DNA from: Doryteuthis pealeii
Lineage: Eukaryota > Mollusca > Cephalopoda > Myopsida > Loliginidae
NCBI GenBank assembly: GCA_023376005.1
Contig: CM042143.1
Span: 88,043,950-88,107,949 of the forward strand
Length of the DNA stretch: 64,000 bases
Direction of reading: 5' to 3'
In this document: one piece after another, positions 53,521 to 62,640 of the stretch
How the letters are laid out: every line of letters begins with the position of its first letter
Position numbering within the stretch: position 1 is the stretch's first letter
Notes under the pieces: generated by a model
Databases searched by the model: none
The model's input: the letters and a program-made list of their open reading frames with translations, nothing else
What the model was told of the DNA's origin: nothing
Position numbers and translations under genes: made by a program

Positions 53521-54093
53521 AATCACTCATTTATTTGGTTTTCAAACATTTTTCTTTTTGTTTGGAAAAAGGGAAACAAATCTTCTTCACATTTTTTTTT
53601 TTAGTCTATAGTAATTTTGTGGCTTAAAAGTAAGTCTCCACTTTCTGCTAGTCTTCATGAAACAAGAAACTTCTCTATAAGAAATCCGCAGACTCTTTAC
53701 ACATGTCCAAGTTTGTTTCCAATATTGAGAAAAGAGTTATTTCCAAAATGTTTTCTACATTCTTTTAACTCAACTGGGTTGGGCTTTGTAGAAAAGGTCT
53801 ATTTTGCATTTGTTTATTATTTATAAGTGTTAATTTTGTCTACTTATCCGTTGCCACTACTACCACCACCCCCACTCATTGCAGTCATTACCAGAGTACG
53901 ACCCTCCACCCTAGCCCCACCATTAGAAACTCAAATATTATCAAATTATTTCCATCTGGGCTTGACAAATGAAAAAAATTCCTTACCATTAACTTTTTTT
54001 TTTTTTTTTTTTTTTTGCTTTAAATATTTTTAATGTTAAAATATTTCTGGACTGTTTTTAATTAACAAAAAAATCCTTTAAAAAAAAAGTGTG

Positions 54094-54098
<5 letters not shown>
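53521..54098. other. No recognisable gene
   Basis: Contains the second copy of the 47 bp repeat (53665-53712) and a T run (53996-54017). Confidence 0.5.

Positions 54099-54135
<37 letters not shown>
54099..54135. repeat. (TA)n microsatellite
   Basis: TA run of about 37 bp. Confidence 0.93.
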
Positions 54136-54137
<2 letters not shown>

Positions 54138-54215
54138 CTCTCTTTATAAATGGAGCAAAAGTGCAGCCTTTCTAAAATTTCATAAGTAATGTGCGGCTGA
54201 GGTTGACCTGAAATT

Positions 54216-54600
54216 TCATAGAAACTTCATCATCATAATGTCATGCTGGTAGCATAGATATCCATGACAATCTCTCACCAACCATCCGTATCATTCATTG
54301 CTCCCAGCAGGTCCTTTTCATAGCAGCCAGTATCTACACAGAGCTGGTTAATATAAGTCTTTGCTGGACACCTCACACTGGTGTGCCCATGTGCAGGTTT
54401 CCACAGGAGAATGTTGTTTTATGAGTTCATCTTTACTTCTCCAGCTGTGTCCAGCATGCCTTGAGCATTTTACTCAAATGGTTTGTATGGTGGGGGCAAG
54501 TAGCCATACAGCTGCTTTCTGTGGGGTACTGTTTCCAGGATTTGTTTAAGATCGCACACAGCATTCTTATGCAGCTCCCATCTAGCTTGTTCTTTAGGTG
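54216..54600 (-). pseudogene. RTE-like LINE reverse transcriptase, 3' end relic
   Basis: Minus strand: LDGSCIRMLCAILNKSWKQY, then after frameshifts RHAGHSWRSKDELI, then TYINQLCVDTGCYEKDLLGA and MNDTDGW, ending in a TGATGA-rich tail (CATCATCATAATG on +). This is the ordered C-terminal signature of RTE-clade polyproteins, and their short TGATGA-type 3' repeat fits. At least two frameshifts and several stops. A SINE-A lies immediately 5' of it. Confidence 0.78.
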
Positions 54601-54615
54601 TTTCTTTTGGGACCA

Positions 54616-54869
54616 TAAGTAAGTAAAGTCGTCGGGGTGGCCTAAAGTCAGTATCAGCCAGACAGTGAGGGAGTCGATCCTTTTTTCACTAGAGCTAGAC
54701 TAAGAAGATTGTTTTTGGTGCCTGAGGTGGAGTGCCACACCTACCATCAACTCCTCACTTTACTGCAAAGATCCCTGTGCTACTCATACGCTGAATTGAC
54801 AAGGGCTGGTATTCAGAACCTTATGGTTCTGAGTCAGACGCTTTACCGACTGAGCTAAACCATTGTCCT
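54616..54869 (-). mobile_element. SINE-A, full length
   Basis: GTAAAGTCGTCGGGGTGGCC tail to TACCGACTGAGCTAAACC head. Inserted between the two LINE relics. Confidence 0.88.
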
Positions 54870-54984
54870 TATTACTATTGATTTTCAATTGATATCTAAA
54901 CTTTGACCTTTGAAATATAAATTTTAAAAATTAGTCTATACTATAAGATGAGTAAAATTCTGAAATTTTGACTTTGCATCATCA

Positions 54985-55376
54985 TCATGATGACATGCCA
55001 ACAACACAGATTCCCTTGACTCTCTCTCACCATCCATCCCTTTCAACCATCACCCTTCATACGTTCTCTAGATGACACTGAGTTTCCATTCAGAGTTGAT
55101 GAACGTAAGTTTTTCCAGGTTAGCCAAAACTTTTGTGTTCAAGTGTTGGAGTGCATAGGAAATGTCATTGATGAGTTTGTCCTTACTTCTACAGCAGTGT
55201 CCAGCATGTCTTGCTTATCTTACTTGGTTGGTTTATGAGATAGAAGGTAAGTGGACCTACAATTGCTGTTTTGTAGGGTGCTGCTTCCTAGATTGGTTCA
55301 AAACTGCATACAGCATTCTTCCCATCTCACTTTTTCTCCAAGTGTTGCAACCATACAATAGTACTGACATGGCTAC
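54985..55376 (-). pseudogene. RTE-like LINE reverse transcriptase, 3' end relic
   Basis: Minus strand from VAMSVLLYGCNTW through the AAPYKTAIVG region to RSKDKLINDI and LEKLTFINSEWKLSV, with several frameshifts and stops. It ends in a CATCATCATGATG tail on +. Same family and strand as 54216-54600. The SVLLYGC-W motif extends further 5' than in that copy, so they are separate insertions, not a duplication of the same truncated piece. Confidence 0.75.
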
Positions 55377-55474
55377 AGCTTGGAAGAAATTTTAATTTTA
55401 TTTTATCAGAGATGAGATTTCCATATGGTCTATCAATAATTTCCTCACATTAAGTCATATAATATTTTAATTAA

Positions 55475-55852
55475 TCTTTCATTTGTTTCTTTCTTTCTTC
55501 TTTCTGTCTTTCATCCTTTTTTCTTCTTCCTTCTTTCTTCTCTCTCTTTCTTCATTTTTCCCTTACTTTCTTCCTTCTATCTTTCTTCTTTTCCCTTCTC
55601 TCTCCCCCTCTCTTTTTTTCCCTTTCTTTCTTCTTTTTCCTTCTCTTTCTTCTTTTTCCTTCTCTTTCTTCTTTTTCCCTCTCTTTCTTCTTTTTCCCTC
55701 TCTTTCTTTGTTCTTACCTCTCTTTCTTTGTTCTTACCTCTCTTTCTTTGTTCTTACCTCTCTTTCTTTGTTCTTACCTCTCTTTCTTCGTTCTTCTCTT
55801 ACTTTCTTTCTTCCTTCTATCTTTCATCTTTTTCCTTATCTCTCTTTCTTTC

Positions 55853-55905
<53 letters not shown>

Positions 55906-56090
55906 TCTTCCTTTACTTTCTACCTATCTTTCTTCCTTTTTCTTCCCCCTCTTCCTACCTTCCCTCTCTCTCTTTCTTCTTTTTCCTTATCTTTCTTTGT
56001 TCTTACTCTTTTTTCTATATTCTTTCTATCTTTCTATATTTCTTCTGTTTATCTTTTTCCTCCTTTATTTCTTCCTTTCTTTTTTTCTTA
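55475..56090. repeat. Polypyrimidine tract with a 20 bp CTTTGTTCTTACCTCTCTTT minisatellite
   Basis: C/T-rich over 600 bp. Four to five units of CTTTGTTCTTACCTCTCTTT at about 55700-55790 and a (CT)n run at 55857-55901. All long open frames here are artefacts. Confidence 0.93.
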
Positions 56091-56439
56091 AACTCAGCTA
56101 ATTTGAGCACAAGTCCAAATTCTTAATAAAACTGAACTCTTATCACTGACTTTTAAAATGTATTCGCTAATTCTGCAGCAAATGTCTTTTATATCAATTT
56201 CATTTATCTTTAACCTCCTGAGTATATACTTTCTTTCACACATAGGTGTAATATCTCTAGCAAACATGTCTGCTGCTGTACATGTCTTTGATGAAACTTA
56301 TTGTATTATCCATAATTTGAAGCCCCATGCTGTTTCTAATCTTCTGACGTGCACAATATAGTTTTCAATCTGCACCTGTGGTTGGGCGGGTGAGGGGTTG
56401 CATTTGAAATTTACACAAACGGTAGGGATGGGGTTAATG
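56091..56439. other. No recognisable feature
   Basis: AT-rich. The minus frame 56298-56570 runs from the gag relic into this non-coding sequence. Confidence 0.45.
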
Positions 56440-56935
56440 CAATACAGCAAAATCAAATGCTGTGGTAGTCCAGCTATAAACACGCACGCCAGCCAACATT
56501 CGGTCAGCGAATCCCCAACCAGCTGACCCAGGCGACGTAACTCAGCCAAAAACTCATTCAAGGGATTCATTCTGCTGAAGTCGTCTCACTACGAATTGGT
56601 TGAATGCATCTGTTGCATATTCAGTCATAAGGGGTCATTTGATTTCTTCCAGGTTTACCTTCTGTTCCTTGCTCAGTTGCCGATACGCAGCGAGAGCACC
56701 GCCTCATAGTCGAAGTGGCAAGACACGCTCGGCTTTGTTCATGGCACAGAGTTCGCAGACAAACTCGGCATTTTCAATCTATTCTACAATTGGCATATCA
56801 GTCGCAGTGCCGCTGAACTCTGGAATCAAAATTCAAATTGAGATTTTGTCACTCTGGTTCTGGCTTAATCCTGTGAAAGCCTTCAATACAAAATCTGCCT
56901 CTTTGAAAATGTCACTGGCTTGAGATAATCTGGAG
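56440..56935 (-). pseudogene. Ty3/gypsy-type gag relic
   Basis: Minus strand. In one frame from about 56935: an IPEFSG motif, then ENAEFVCELC, VLPLRL, LSKEQK; then in the next frame LAELRRLGQLVG and CVFIAGLPQH. The order PEFSG - helix-rich capsid-like region - LRRL - C.F.AGLP matches the gag of Ty3/gypsy-type LTR retrotransposons. It carries four in-frame stops and a single-base frameshift near 56557, and breaks off after AGLPQH. No pol follows. The 41-bp minisatellite at 56940-57187 lies immediately upstream on the coding strand. The mostly antisense + frame 56600-56923 is a shadow. Confidence 0.75.
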
Positions 56936-56939
56936 TGTT

Positions 56940-57187
56940 TTCGATTAAACTGTTTTCTAAAGTGCTATTATTAGTTAAGTTTCGATTAAACTGTTTTCTA
57001 AAGTGCTATTATTAGTTAAGTTTCGATTAAACTGTTTCTAAAGTGCTATTATTAGTTTAAGTTTCGATTAAACTGTTTTCTAAAGTGCTATTATTAGTTA
57101 AGTTTCGATTAAACTGTTTTCTAAAGTGCTATTATTAGTTAAGTTTCGATTAACTGTTAAGTTTCGATTAAACTGTTTTCTAAAGTA
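56940..57187. repeat. 41-bp minisatellite, about six units
   Basis: Unit TTCGATTAAACTGTTTTCTA followed by AAGTGCTATTATTAGTTAAG; starts near 56940, 56981, 57022, 57063 and 57104, then a short unit and a final partial one. Nearly identical units imply recent expansion. It borders the 5' side of the gag relic. Confidence 0.93.
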
Positions 57188-57254
57188 ATTTTATTTTTTC
57201 TGCTGTAGCTATCATAATTCTCATTATGTTTGTATATACACATCTCAATAAATA

Positions 57255-57745
57255 TCTTATTATAATGGAGATTCGGTGTCTGTATGTAACTGAAACTGTC
57301 ATAATACCCTCAGGAATTGCATAAGTTTATCAATGAGTATTTGATTTATTGTCAAAATCATTAATACATAGAATAAATCACATTTATTTACAATGACTCT
57401 AAAATTTGCCTCAAAACAGCTCATGGTATTAGTGTGTTTAATGTGTCTTATATATCACTAAGAAATGAAGTGTTGTATAATATATGGTGTGATTAATTTG
57501 CATACTGATTTTAACAAAACTGAGTTTTATGAATAATTACTTGGGGTTTTTGTTCTCTTATATTATTGTTTTATTCTCTAATGTAATCCTATGAATGATT
57601 TTATATAGAAACCAATAAAAATATAATTCAAATGAGTGTAATCTTTTTATATGTGTTATTTAATTTCATTAGTTTTTCTAATTTGATATATTTCATTATA
57701 TCAAGATTTAAATACCTACGCCCGGAGTGTGCATATTCTTGCTAG
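57255..57745 (+). mobile_element. HEL2 element, full length
   Basis: TCTTATTATAATGGAGATTC to the hairpin CGCCCGGAGTGTGC region, CTTG and CTAG (57742-57745). 491 bp, with internal deletions relative to 51595-52222. Confidence 0.87.
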
Positions 57746-57916
57746 TATAGATAAAATTAAATTCCAAGAATTACACCTTGAACATTCGACTTTAAAGCAT
57801 ACACACATGGTGGAAAAAAATAAGTTGTTTTGTCTGAATATTTCTCTAAGTCCCACTTTTAATATCTTTTTTTTCTTACTTTATTGTTACTATTGTTATT
57901 ATTGTATTATTGATTA
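57746..57916. other. Spacer between HEL2 and HEL3
   Basis: AT-rich, no feature. Confidence 0.5.
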
Positions 57917-58274
57917 TCTATTAATAATGGAGATTCTCTTCCAGTTTTTGTCTGTAACAAAAACTACGTCACTGCTTACGTCACATTACCCAAAATCGTC
58001 ATAACATAGAATAATTACACTCAAAATTTGAACATGCAACATTAGACAGTCCTTATTGTTTTTTAAAACAAGTTTTAATAAATACATGACTGGTATTATA
58101 TATCTATATATAGTTTGTTTTATTTTAATACATATTTAAAGTTTACATTTCAAATTGTTTTATTTTTTAATCCTTTAATGAATTTGATGATTTTACTTAC
58201 TTAGGGTACAAACTGGCAATATGTTTCAAAAATCTATTTTTACATCGCCCAGAGGGTGTTTTTTATTTTGCTAG
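57917..58274 (+). mobile_element. HEL3 element, full length
   Basis: 5' TCTATTAATAATGGAGATTC; 3' hairpin CGCCC/GGGTG around AGA, a 13 nt spacer, CTAG (58271-58274). 358 bp. The GGAGATTC motif near the 5' end is shared with HEL2, so the two families are related at their 5' ends. Confidence 0.87.
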
Positions 58275-58402
58275 TTATTATTATTATTATTATTATTACT
58301 TTCATCCCGAATTTGTTTTCCATCTCTATTCTTTAGTGTGTATTTTTTTTCCTCTGAAAATATTCCATTTTTTTTTAAATTATGAACTTGCTTTGTAGCC
58401 AC

Positions 58403-58690
58403 ATGGAGCTCTGTGAAGTGTGAAGTACCTCCCATTACTCTCAGGTCCACTCTGACCTAGAGTTGTAGTATCTGTTAGGGTCCCACGTATGGGTTAAATA
58501 GATAAAAAATTAATTCTACCAAAATAAACCTATAAATCAGAATTGATTACCAACAACTGTCTCAGACTCTAACAATTTATTTAAAAACAAACTATTTATC
58601 TATAAACTATTCATACAAATCATATACACGAAAAAAATGGGCATTAAATAACCCACAAATAATATGCCGTTAAACAAAACAAACAAAATC
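58403..58690 (+). mobile_element. Repeat-B 3' half
   Basis: ACATGGAGCTCTGTGAAGTG to AATATGCCGTTAAACAAAAC. A-rich CAAAC tail type. Confidence 0.82.
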
Positions 58691-59203
58691 ACATGGTTTA
58701 ATGGTTATCTAGGTAGGTGTTGTAGAGGAGTTAACACCCCTACAGGATGGACTGGCTCATAGCCTTATAATAGTCGACGTAGCAGTGATAGATGGAAAAT
58801 TATATTCGGACAAAATCACTGCATTTGACTACACATATTTGACCCACCTCATTCTTGTAAGTTTGTCTTTGTGAATTGTTCTGCTTCTTGGTTTTATGTA
58901 ATAAGTATCTGTTAGCACCAGATACAAGTGCTGAATAAAATATATCTCAAGCACAATAGTTTAAAGAATTACTGTTCTCTCCAAAAAACAAAAGATGAGA
59001 TATTATTATCATTATTTTACTCTTTGTGAATTTTTACACACCAGATTTAACTTAAAATTTTTAATTGGAGTCTGAGTGAAAACAAGTCTTCAGGACTCTT
59101 CTAGCTGATCTCAGTTCTGTATTCTGACAGTTCTGTATTCTGACAGTTCTGTATTCTGGATAGTCTTGATTCTTTCTCTGATCTCTAATTCCCTCCACCT
59201 TTT

Positions 59204-59204
<1 letters not shown>
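58691..59204. other. No recognisable feature
   Basis: Small triplication of GTTCTGTATTCTGACA at 59111-59156. Otherwise plain. Confidence 0.5.

Positions 59205-59240
<36 letters not shown>
59205..59240. repeat. (TA)n microsatellite
   Basis: TA run abutting the palindrome. Confidence 0.93.
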
Positions 59241-59246
<6 letters not shown>

Positions 59247-59259
59247 AAGAATGGAAAGG

Positions 59260-59302
59260 AGTAACCTACTCGAGTTTCATCAATTGATTCTTCAGGGTTA
59301 CT
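59260..59302 (-). ncRNA. Hammerhead ribozyme motif, left arm
   Basis: Complement of the right-arm motif. Helix I AGUAACC (59302-59296), core CUGAAGA (59295-59289), stem II AUC/GAU with loop AAUU, GAAA, helix III ACUCGAGU, cleavage A, then GGUUACU (59266-59260), a perfect 7 bp helix I. Confidence 0.8.
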
Positions 59303-59462
59303 TTAAATTAATCGAGTTTACGATTAATCTTAGGTGTTATAAACATGCCCGTTGGAATGGGACTTAAATTTAGTAGAGGAACGTTCCTCTACTAAATTTA
59401 AGTCCCATTCCAACGGGCATGTTTATAACACCTAAGATTAATCGTAAACTCGATTAATTTAA

Positions 59463-59505
59463 AGTAACCCTGAAGAATCAATCGATGAAACTCGAGTAGG
59501 TTACT
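59463..59505 (+). ncRNA. Hammerhead ribozyme motif, right arm
   Basis: Helix I AGUAACC (59463-59469), CUGAAGA (59470-59476), stem II AUC/GAU (loop AAUC), GAAA (59487-59490), helix III self-complementary ACUCGAGU (59490-59497), cleavage after A59498, GGUUACU (59499-59505) closing helix I perfectly. Position 10.1-11.1 is A-U rather than the usual G-C, so cleavage may be slower. Confidence 0.8.
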
Positions 59506-59524
59506 CCTTTCCATTCTTAAAATA

Positions 59525-59646
59525 AATTTATGCTCTACATTGTATTGAGCACTTTGTATTTGTTTTTTCTCAACCTTAACCTCTGGATATTGTGCGCTTC
59601 CAACGATCGTTCTTATACCCACCGGTAAGTTAATACTTATACATAT

Positions 59647-59684
<38 letters not shown>

Positions 59685-60240
59685 CAGTTTCTATCTCAAG
59701 ATAAAATTATGATGAATTGTACCAGCATTAGGGAGAACAAAGTAGTTTTGATTTTTACAGGTCTTTATTTTTATCTTCTGTACCCTTGAGTCTTTGATAC
59801 AGTCGATGTCAATTTACCGTAAACTAAAAATATAACAAAACAAAGGATATAACAAATGCATAGTTAAACCAGTTAACAAAAAGAGAAATTTCAATTACAA
59901 TGTGACTTACCAACTTTTACCTCCTCCTGGACTGGTAGTGTAGTGATATCAAGGTCTTCTTTCATGTACTATATGTACTACTATAGCACATCGCATGCAA
60001 ATGACCCAGTATACAAACATCGCATGCAAATGATCCAGTATACAAAAAACTGTGCTGCAATTCTGCTTTACAAGTAGAAGGTCGCAAGTTCAATCCTCGC
60101 CGAAACCGCCAACCATGCTGCAACATGAATAATGATACAACACTAGACTAACAGACCTTTGTTAATGAGTTTGATTCTCAGTGGATGTAGAGTAGTTAGA
60201 AATGCTAATTAGAATCTTTAACTTTTTCCTAAACAGAAGT
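59525..60240. other. No recognisable gene; TA run at 59650-59683
   Basis: The GATCCAGTATACAAA segment is duplicated near 60010-60055 (CATCGCATGCAAATGA twice). No repeat family identified. Confidence 0.5.
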
Positions 60241-60786
60241 GTCCCAATACTATTACCCTTACGGCAAACCCACAACCCTTTTTATCATGTGTTAAAAGGT
60301 GGTAGCTGAGGGTCTTAGTGTCCTGAATATGATGTTAAACTGCATCTAGTGGTGAAGTTCCAATTCTGTAATTTTTGGGAAGTCTGGAGTACCCCTTTAT
60401 CTCCATTACTCCCAGATCCACCCTAACCCAGATTGGTAGCACATGGGTTAAATAGATCAAAAAATGAATATTATAAAATGTTGAAAAAAATTGAATACCC
60501 AACAAGAATGAATAATTTCTCTGAATGTTTGAGATGAGGCTTGAAGATTAGTATTATTTATGTTATTCGGACTATTGTCCCCATCTTCATTGTTATTTGT
60601 ACAACGTTTTGGCCAATATACCTGAAGAAGGCCGCAGGGTATATCGGCCGAAACGTTGTACAAATAACAATGAAGATGGGGACAATAGTCCGAATAATGC
60701 AGATAATACTAAGAATGAATAAAACAAAATGTCTTGGGCATAAAATAACCCAACAAGGGTTATCGTGCCATAAAATCTAACCAACC
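60241..60786 (+). mobile_element. Repeat-B split by an inverted C dimer
   Basis: CCAATACTATTACCCTTACG to AACAAGAATGAATAA (60515), interrupted, then AAGAATGAATAAAACAAAAT (60711) to GTGCCATAAAATCTAACC. 12 bp target duplication AAGAATGAATAA. Confidence 0.9.
60516..60710. mobile_element. C module as an inverted dimer with TSD
   Basis: 195 bp between two copies of AAGAATGAATAA. The left part is C in minus orientation including the 3' end (TGAGATGAGGCTTGAAGATT); the right part is C in + orientation from CCTGAAGAAGGCCGCAGGG to GCAGATAATACTA. Arms of about 70 bp pair almost perfectly. The target duplication shows that the dimer arrived as a single insertion. Confidence 0.93.
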
Positions 60787-61142
60787 TAAACAGAAGCATC
60801 AGTATCATCATGGACCATCATTATGACAGGAACCAAATGGATTCATGGGTTGTCTAGTTATTATATAAGTCTGATTTAAGTTATTTAAGTTATCTGTTTA
60901 CCCAACCCCTCCGGCAAGGGGGGGGGGGGCTATTGGTTATTTAAGTAAAAGAAAGAAAACTTCTTAAACTTACATTTGTCAAATGTAATAGATGCTTTTT
61001 TTATTATTACTGTAGACAGCAAAGTAATTTATGGAATTAAGATAAATCTATTTCTAAGAGTTTTTACAAACATTCTCAGCATAACTAAAAGATCTGGGGA
61101 AACTTCTTTATTTCTCTTAATGGATTCTGTGCATACATATGT
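60787..61142. other. No recognisable feature
   Basis: G homopolymer at 60919-60929. Plain AT-rich otherwise. Confidence 0.5.
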
Positions 61143-61171
61143 AATATATATATATATATATATATATATAC
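61143..61171. repeat. (TA)n microsatellite
   Basis: TA run immediately before the HEL4 CTAG. Confidence 0.92.
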
Positions 61172-61962
61172 TAGCAGTACCTGTGGATATACCACAATAT
61201 GATAATTTAATTATTACAATGTTTAATGTTTACTTAAGAGCTATTACATGGTTCAATATGTAAAAAGTATAATAATCTTGATTTAAAACTTTCTCCCACT
61301 TTTTTTTCTTACTTTCCTTTTCATCTTTTCAAAAAAATTAATTAGTGAAATAGATCAGGACAGGACAGCCTATTCTAGTAGTCACCACCCCAAGTGGAGT
61401 TTAACAGGTTTTAAATTCAGTTTTCCTTCTCCTAGACTGGTTGCCAAACTAAGGTTAAAGAGCCCAATCTGCCCTACTATTTACCCATAGCTTGAGGGAG
61501 AGAAGTTGGATTCATACCTTTCCCAAGGGTATAAGCGCTATGTGAACTATAGCTTTGTCCAGGACTTGAACTCGGATTGACGAGTCCATTTCCTACGAAT
61601 CTAAACATTATGCCACATACCTTTTCATTATGTTCGATTGAAATAGATTAGCATTATCACTTCCTTGTGCTGACCCCCTCTCTCTATCTTTCCCCTACTC
61701 TCTTTCTTTCTAATTATATTACTTTTTCTGTGTAGTCTGCCCTTTTTCTTCCTTTCTTTCTTTATAATAAAAACGGATTGGTCCATTATTTAGCTGAGGT
61801 GACAACACTTATAAGTTAAGAAATAAGAATTAGGCAGATAAGCCACACCAGATAATCAAGATTTATATTTTTGCATTTCATCTTGGATGATTTAGGCAGT
61901 CTCATTTTTCACCAGTGGGTCTTGCAAGATGATGCCAGTCAGAAGATTAAGGAACAAGAGTA

Positions 61963-61970
<8 letters not shown>
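61172..61970 (-). mobile_element. HEL4 element containing a SINE-F
   Basis: CTAGCAGTACC, hairpin (CTGTGGATATACCACA), then the body to about 61350 and resuming at about 61625 (CTTTTCATTATGTTCGATTG), ending GAGTACTAATATATATA. Confidence 0.78.
61365..61620 (-). mobile_element. SINE-F inserted in HEL4
   Basis: Minus copy with head AATCTAAACATTATGCCAC and B-box complement GGACTTGAACTC on +. TGAAATAGAT[CT]AG occurs on both sides (61346-61358 and near 61639), consistent with a target duplication of about 13 bp. Confidence 0.8.
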
Positions 61971-61996
<26 letters not shown>

Positions 61997-61997
61997 G

Positions 61998-62222
61998 TGG
62001 AGTCATGTGGTGTAATGGTTACTGTTGTAGGAAATTGAAAAAGAGACAATTTCAAACCCAAGACGAGGCTGTTTGCATTTTACATGGTGCTAATGCCCTT
62101 ATGGAAGGTATTAATCCAAAATGGGATCTTTAACCTTGGTTAGACAACCAGTCTAGGAAGAGGAAAACTCTGAATTCAAACCTGTTAGATTCCACTTAAG
62201 AAATTGACCTTGTTTTACAACC
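61998..62222 (+). mobile_element. SINE-F, full length
   Basis: TGGTGTAATGGTTACTGTTG head; the B box region is degenerate (AATTTCAAACCCAAG); body GATCTTTAACCTTGGTTAG, CCAGTCTAGGAAGAGG and TTGACCTTGTTTTACAACC. A (TA)n run precedes it at 61971-61994. Confidence 0.82.
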
Positions 62223-62514
62223 AGATTGTGTGGTTAATATATATATTCTATATAAATGTAAAAGTATCCAATTGACTGGTATGTTAGGGATAATTCTATT
62301 TGGGAGCATCAATATCCTCTATACAAACAACAATGCATGCCCATACACACCTATAGATTTATACAAGGATTTTTACAAATCCCTATGAGAGCTCAATGTA
62401 TTATAATTGATGAATTAATTATATACAGAGCAATATCTATCTGAATGACAGTTTAAGTTTTTCTTTCTTTTTGACAGTTTGTGTTTGTTTGTATGTGCTA
62501 TCTATCTATCTATC

Positions 62515-62553
<39 letters not shown>

Positions 62554-62640
62554 GGAGGATATGTGCTTAATTGAAGTCATACCTAATTTTTGAAAATTAA
62601 TTAGTTGATAATTAATGAATTTAGGCGGGCATATATGTTC
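62223..62640. other. No recognised gene; (TA)n at 62517-62551
   Basis: AT-rich sequence with a (CTAT)n/(TA)n run. Confidence 0.55.

Larger units (their letters stand above)
59241..59524. mobile_element. 284 bp near-perfect palindrome with two hammerheads
   Basis: The two 142 bp arms meet at AACGTT (centre between 59382 and 59383) and differ at about one position (CAATTGATT versus CAATCGATG region). Arms start TATTTTAAGAATGG. Each arm contains a full hammerhead, one per strand. It is inserted beside (TA)n. Near-identity of the arms implies very recent formation or active homogenisation. The minus frame 59398-59622 has no family signature. Confidence 0.92.

Noticed and set aside
55483..56126. 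117-202 codon open frames
   Set aside because: Same explanation: C/T-rich tract with three frames open at once.
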